A stretch of DNA of 64,000 nucleotides from Paragonimus skrjabini miyazakii (taxonomy: Eukaryota > Platyhelminthes > Trematoda > Plagiorchiida > Troglotrematidae), in contig JTDE01001491.1 of the NCBI GenBank assembly GCA_014338405.1, positions 34,761-98,760 of the forward strand, given 5' to 3'. Positions within the stretch are counted from its first letter, which is position 1. Each line of letters opens with the position of its first letter. This document shows, one piece after another, positions 59,939 to 64,000 of the stretch. The notes below the pieces were generated by a model, which searched no databases, had not been told where the DNA came from, and was given only the letters and a program-made list of their open reading frames with translations. Both the position numbers and the translations under genes were made by a program.

Positions 59939-61200
59939 GTGAGTTGTTTTTTTATTGACCTACTTATGTATCCTTGTGTCCGATCAGATCACTGACAGGA
60001 CTGTGAACCATGGTGAGAAAACGTCTCGAATTCGGCTGCAATAGTTCGTGTTTGGAGCTAATATGTGTTGCGATCAACCTACTAACGAATGGACTGTTTG
60101 GACCGTGTAGATGTAGTCTGCGTGTAGTTTACCTTGTCCTCTACTTGCGCACCCACAGACCAGCCGGGTTGAGTAAGTGCTTTGTGGTTAACCGATCTAA
60201 CCGCCCACTCTGTGTTCAACAATCGAAGGTATCCGGTGCATACTTCTTACTGGTTTAAGCCAGTCATCACTATGGTAAATCGTTCCCCATCTCCCGAAGG
60301 TTTGAAATCAAGGTTTCTTGTTAACTTGTCTATGCCTTTAAATGTGATCTTTTGTCCTCGTACATCACCACGCAATACTCGAGGAGGCAGTGAGTAGGAA
60401 TTTCGTTACAAAGGCTATACGGTTCGTATGTTGTCTGAAATCATTTTGAGATTTGGTATCGAAGTCTCTTCTTGCCTCAGTTCCGCAAGGATTTTGAGAG
60501 ACCTGACGTTATTTGATGATTTCTTAATAGGCCGTCGAACTCTCAATAATCATGGTCACAATGAATCTTATCTTTTGTTCATCTGCGTGCTTGTGAACCA
60601 ACGCGGAGTAGACTGGCGTTTTGATTGGCTGATCGAACGCTATTTACGGTAGACTGTGTTTATCTCGTCGCTCACTATCGTGTCCGATTTCTTGATGACG
60701 AAGAATGCAACCAATTGCTTGAGCCGTTGAGTTTATTCGACGGTGCTCTACGTGTGTATATGGGAACCCAATTGAATGTCGTCGTAGAGAAATACGACCT
60801 ACTTACATCCATGTTTAATTGGTAAGCTACCAAACAGCTTCATTCTAATTGCTGATCATCATCTATTTTTTTGCGCTTGACCCGCGGATATTAATTTTTC
60901 GATTTTCTTTTGATGTTTGATCATTCCAGTGCTCTAAACTTAGACTTTCAGATCGGAACCGAGCAAGCTGATTTGGCATACCGTGTCTGTGGTCTGCCCG
61001 CATTCACGATCACACTTTTCAACAACGGATTCTGATAGTTTGGGATGAGTAAATTTTATTGCGGTGACATCTGTCGTGTGGTTGCTATTTTTTCAGTCTA
61101 CTAATTTTTACAATGAACTATTTGACTGAAACACGGTTTACCTGTTCAGATAGATTTCGAAAGTACATCAGCAATAATGAAAGTTACAAAATGTACATAA
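59939..61200 (+). other. Downstream of NCBP3 exon D; no assigned gene
   Basis: The donor at 59939 opens a further intron. Frames at 60428-60652 and 60625-60825 look open but carry no motif I know. A possible acceptor CATTCCAG at 60929 is followed by a frame ending at 61035 that fits the phase of exon D, but the short protein does not resemble NCBP3. Confidence 0.5.
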
Positions 61201-61405
61201 AATCGTTACCTATGAGGAGTATTCAACGGTGGCTTCAATTTTCTAACGGAAATTGCCTCGACAACGTGAGGTGACCGTTTATTTTGGCGTGAATATGATA
61301 GAGAATGCCTTGATTCGTCTCGAGCACATAACGTGCCCATGTGGATGACCCTTGACCTCATCCTCACAAAGTCCAATGAGTTCGCTGCTGTGATTGCACA
61401 CCTCC

Positions 61406-61660
61406 TCAAGCGAATGCTCCGTAAGTGTGGCGTGCAGATGCCTCCTCGTCACTCTCATTCAAATGGAACCGCACCCACACGCAGTGCAGGATAAAGGAGA
61501 GGGATAGACAGTCCTTGGGCAACGTTGGCATTCTGGTGACACTATGTCTTATAACTGTTCTGGGTGCGTATAAAACTGGTTGAACAGCAGAAGTTAATCG
61601 TCTTTTCAGGATTAGACGGACATCATTGCGCTTTAGGGGAAGTCGAATGAAAGCCACCAT
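61406..61660 (-). pseudogene. Possible RTE reverse transcriptase scrap
   Basis: The minus frame starts with FIRLPLKRNDVRLILKRRLT and AVQPVLYAPRTV, which loosely resembles the L-W-R-R-x-D-V-R-L-x-x-K-G-R...V-L-L-Y-x-x-E-T-W block of RTE copies in this window. The remainder does not match. The call is weak. Confidence 0.35.
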
Positions 61661-63126
61661 TGGTTCAGCTAAATGGACAAGTTAGTTGCTGATTTGTGGT
61701 TTGTTAACTCATTTCAAACCGCTATGGATACCCATTTGTTTTTACTGCGTCATCAAGGTGCCGATTTTCTGTATGGATTGTGTCAGTTGTGTAATTTCTC
61801 TGATTCATACCGTATCCCGCTTGTACTGAACTGGGACGAAATTATCGTATCACAAGTACTGCCCTATCCAGATGGACTTTCGGTAGACTGAGTGTCCCGT
61901 GGTGGCGTCAGCTCTGCGTTGGATGAATATATCAAAAACAGTCAACAACAATCCTTTCTATCTCCATTGTGAGTCGTGGGCTCTTATGACTACAAATTAA
62001 AGTTTTTTACCTATGATTATTGACAATCACGATTATGTCGTCCAGCGACCTCGTTTTCTGTAGGTCTCTGGGATAGTAACCGCATGTGCGTCCGCTGTAG
62101 GCAACGATTTAATGTTTTGTGTTATTATCCTCCAGATCACTTGCCGCCATCATTGGAATTTCGTCTTTTTTCACTTCATGGATCTTCATCTTTTGTGCGT
62201 AACATGTTTTTTATTCTCGGTTGGCGGCTCGTTAAATCAACAGTTGCCCTGTAGACAGTTTCTTCCCAGTCACCCATAGTTCCTCTTACTGAGGGTACTA
62301 TAGGACCGAAAGCCCTCGATTTATGATTTTTAAGCCTAACTGAAGACTCCTTTGTGTGTATGTGCATCGATTGGATTATCAGGCGGCAAACCAGTATTAT
62401 GTCAACTCTACGATCTTTTTCGATCATCCATGTGGGCTATCATAGTCAGGCGGTTAGTCTAAACAATGTTAACCACCTGTGTTCGATAGACAAAGAATCG
62501 TTTGAGTCATTCGGTCCAGTCACCCCACTTCTTACAACCCCTTCGATCGTGTGTATAACTAGCTTCTTTTGGACTATTCGTCGAATCTAAATGGTTTCAC
62601 CAAGTTAGTCATGGCCATATTACTGTCCACGGTAAACAAAACGGATCTCGATTGAAGCCAAACCGGGTTTTCACCAATCGTCACTGTTTTTGTCTGATCC
62701 TCGTGTGTGTCCAGTATAATTTATTGGTGGCATCCGAAACGGATTAACCTGTCACAGTGACTGAAGCCAAAGGACACCTGCGCGTAAAACCACCACCCCA
62801 AGCGGCTTGCGCCGCACCACTTGCGGTTCCACTCACACACCACCTATCCGGTGTAAACCCGAAGGAATAAGACCAGTAGGTGTGTGAGTGAGGCCTTTGT
62901 GTCCAGCCGACCAATGCTGGTTAGCCAACTGAATGGCTAGCACGAAAAGGAAACCTTTATCTCTCGGAAAATAAACCGCGAGAGAGACTGCAATGACAAG
63001 ATCTATACTAGGAAGAAAGATGTAGGAAATGTAATACAAGAAGCATTTCAGTGTACGAGTGCATGTTATTGCATTCCAGAGAAGATAACTTTCAAAAACA
63101 ATAATCAAAGTTGTGCTACGAAAAGA
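61661..63126. other. No gene recognised
   Basis: The open frame 61673-61891 (+) and other short frames have no known motif. I found neither exons of NCBP3 nor clear element ends here. Confidence 0.5.
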
Positions 63127-64000
63127 TCAGGCAAACGATTCATCATTCAATACACCAACAAAGCTCAAGAAAGAATGGGAAGCAGACCACAGACACCCAC
63201 GTTTCTGAAAAGAGGGGTGGATTAGTTGCCAAACGACCATAGTCTTGGTTGATGCAATCACTAACAAAGGTAGAATGGATATATTGGTATGACGTACTCG
63301 CCGTCTGTTCGCCGATGGTGCACTGTGAGTACGCTGATGACTTACTAAGTCAAGGCGGCCAGCGCATCGATGGTTCCCTTGCGTACCGCGCGCTTTCGTT
63401 CTTGGCCGCGCAATAACTGCTCGTTGAACTCGCGGGCACCCGTCCGAATCGTATTCCTCCAGGCAGTCCGGTTTAACGCTAAGTCTTCCCAACATCTGCA
63501 ATCAATTTTACAACGTGACAGACTTACCTGCACAACATCCTGGTATCTCCGCTTTTGACCACCAGGATTTCGCTTACCTGATTTCAGTTGTCCATACAGC
63601 GCCTACTTCGGAACACAGTCATCGCCCATCCGACGGACGTGACCCAGCTGACGAAGCTGATTCAACATCAGCAGGGCTTCTATCCCGTTCATGTCCGCTC
63701 GCCGCAGTACCTCAATGTTCGGAACCATGTCTGACCACCGAATACCCAAGATGCGTCTTAAACATTGCAAATGAAAGCGGCTCAGATAGCGCACGTTCCG
63801 CTGATATTGTGTCCAAGTTTCACTGCCGTACAGCAGTATAAACAGCACCATTGAGCTGTAGACAAAGAGCTTAATGCTTGGCTTCAGGCTGTGGTTCTTT
63901 CAAACACGTCTTTCAAGACGTCCGAAAGGAGCATTGGTCTTTGTCACACGAGCTGTCAACTCGCGGTCCACGGACAGATCGGAGGACAGATTGCTGCCCA
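63127..64000 (-). pseudogene. RTE (BovB-like subgroup) reverse transcriptase C-terminus
   Basis: On the minus strand, from the window edge: SSDLSVDRELTARVTKTNAP, FGRLERRV, SIKLFVYSSMVLFILLYGSE, RCLRRILGIRWSDMV and EVLRRADMNGIEALLMLNQL. Then come RQLGHVRRMGDD, WRNTIRTGAREFNEQLLRGQ and, near the end, SHQRTHS from a zinc-knuckle-like tail (in another frame). The order is that of the C-terminal third of BovB/vertebrate-like RTE polymerases. Only two in-frame stops interrupt it before 63345 (at about 63905 and 63603), so this is a relatively young but dead copy. The catalytic core lies outside the window. Confidence 0.8.

Noticed and set aside
60930..61035. Possible terminal NCBP3 exon
   Set aside because: The acceptor and phase fit, but the short protein (ALNLDFQIGTEQ...) does not resemble the NCBP3 C-terminus. 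A second acceptor at 60951 gives an equally plausible different frame.
1..64000. CRISPR arrays, bacterial operons or ribosomal RNA
   Set aside because: No regularly spaced direct repeats, no ribosome binding sites with packed genes, and no rRNA-like blocks were seen; the window is eukaryotic.

Overview
This is eukaryotic DNA, almost certainly from a digenean flatworm (fluke). The evidence is GT-AG introns of 7-25 kb, no bacterial gene packing, and a dense layer of decayed flatworm-type retroelements: RTE and CR1-like LINEs, Penelope-like elements with GIY-YIG endonucleases, and Gypsy elements. I cannot name the species. The base composition looks less AT-rich than a schistosome, so a liver- or lung-fluke type genome is a guess.

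The one host gene I can support lies on the + strand and spans most of the window. It is an orthologue of NCBP3, the nuclear cap-binding protein subunit 3. Four internal coding exons were found: 15550-15775 (start possibly 15632), 22605-22982, 47879-48301 and 59512-59938. Their splice phases fit together exactly. The introns between them are 6829, 24896 and 11210 bases. The first exon, the last exon and the promoter were not identified.

Region by region: 1-2150 holds CR1-like LINE remnants and a duplicated repeat. 2600-3850 is a broken Gypsy integrase (-). 4150-7740 has an RT scrap, a Penelope-like element (+) and two kinds of RTE fragment. 9640-14010 holds several RTE pieces. Inside the NCBP3 introns are further RTE copies, a Gypsy gag relic (34290-35060), a 330-base terminal-inverted-repeat element with a tRNA-like centre (35082-35413), an internally deleted Gypsy element with both target-site copies (39305-40247), a tRNA-derived SINE family (three copies), and a Penelope cluster (51181-54856). 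The Penelope cluster has 352-base near-identical inverted arms, a hammerhead-ribozyme-like fold and an assembly gap of 340 N. The right edge (63127-64000) is an RTE reverse-transcriptase C-terminus (-).

Nothing suggests that these elements act together with NCBP3 as a system. They are insertions that enlarged its introns. The most unusual signals are the hammerhead-like motif just after a Penelope GIY-YIG frame, and the head-to-head Penelope pair in which one copy lost its endonuclease between 5-base CTTTG repeats.
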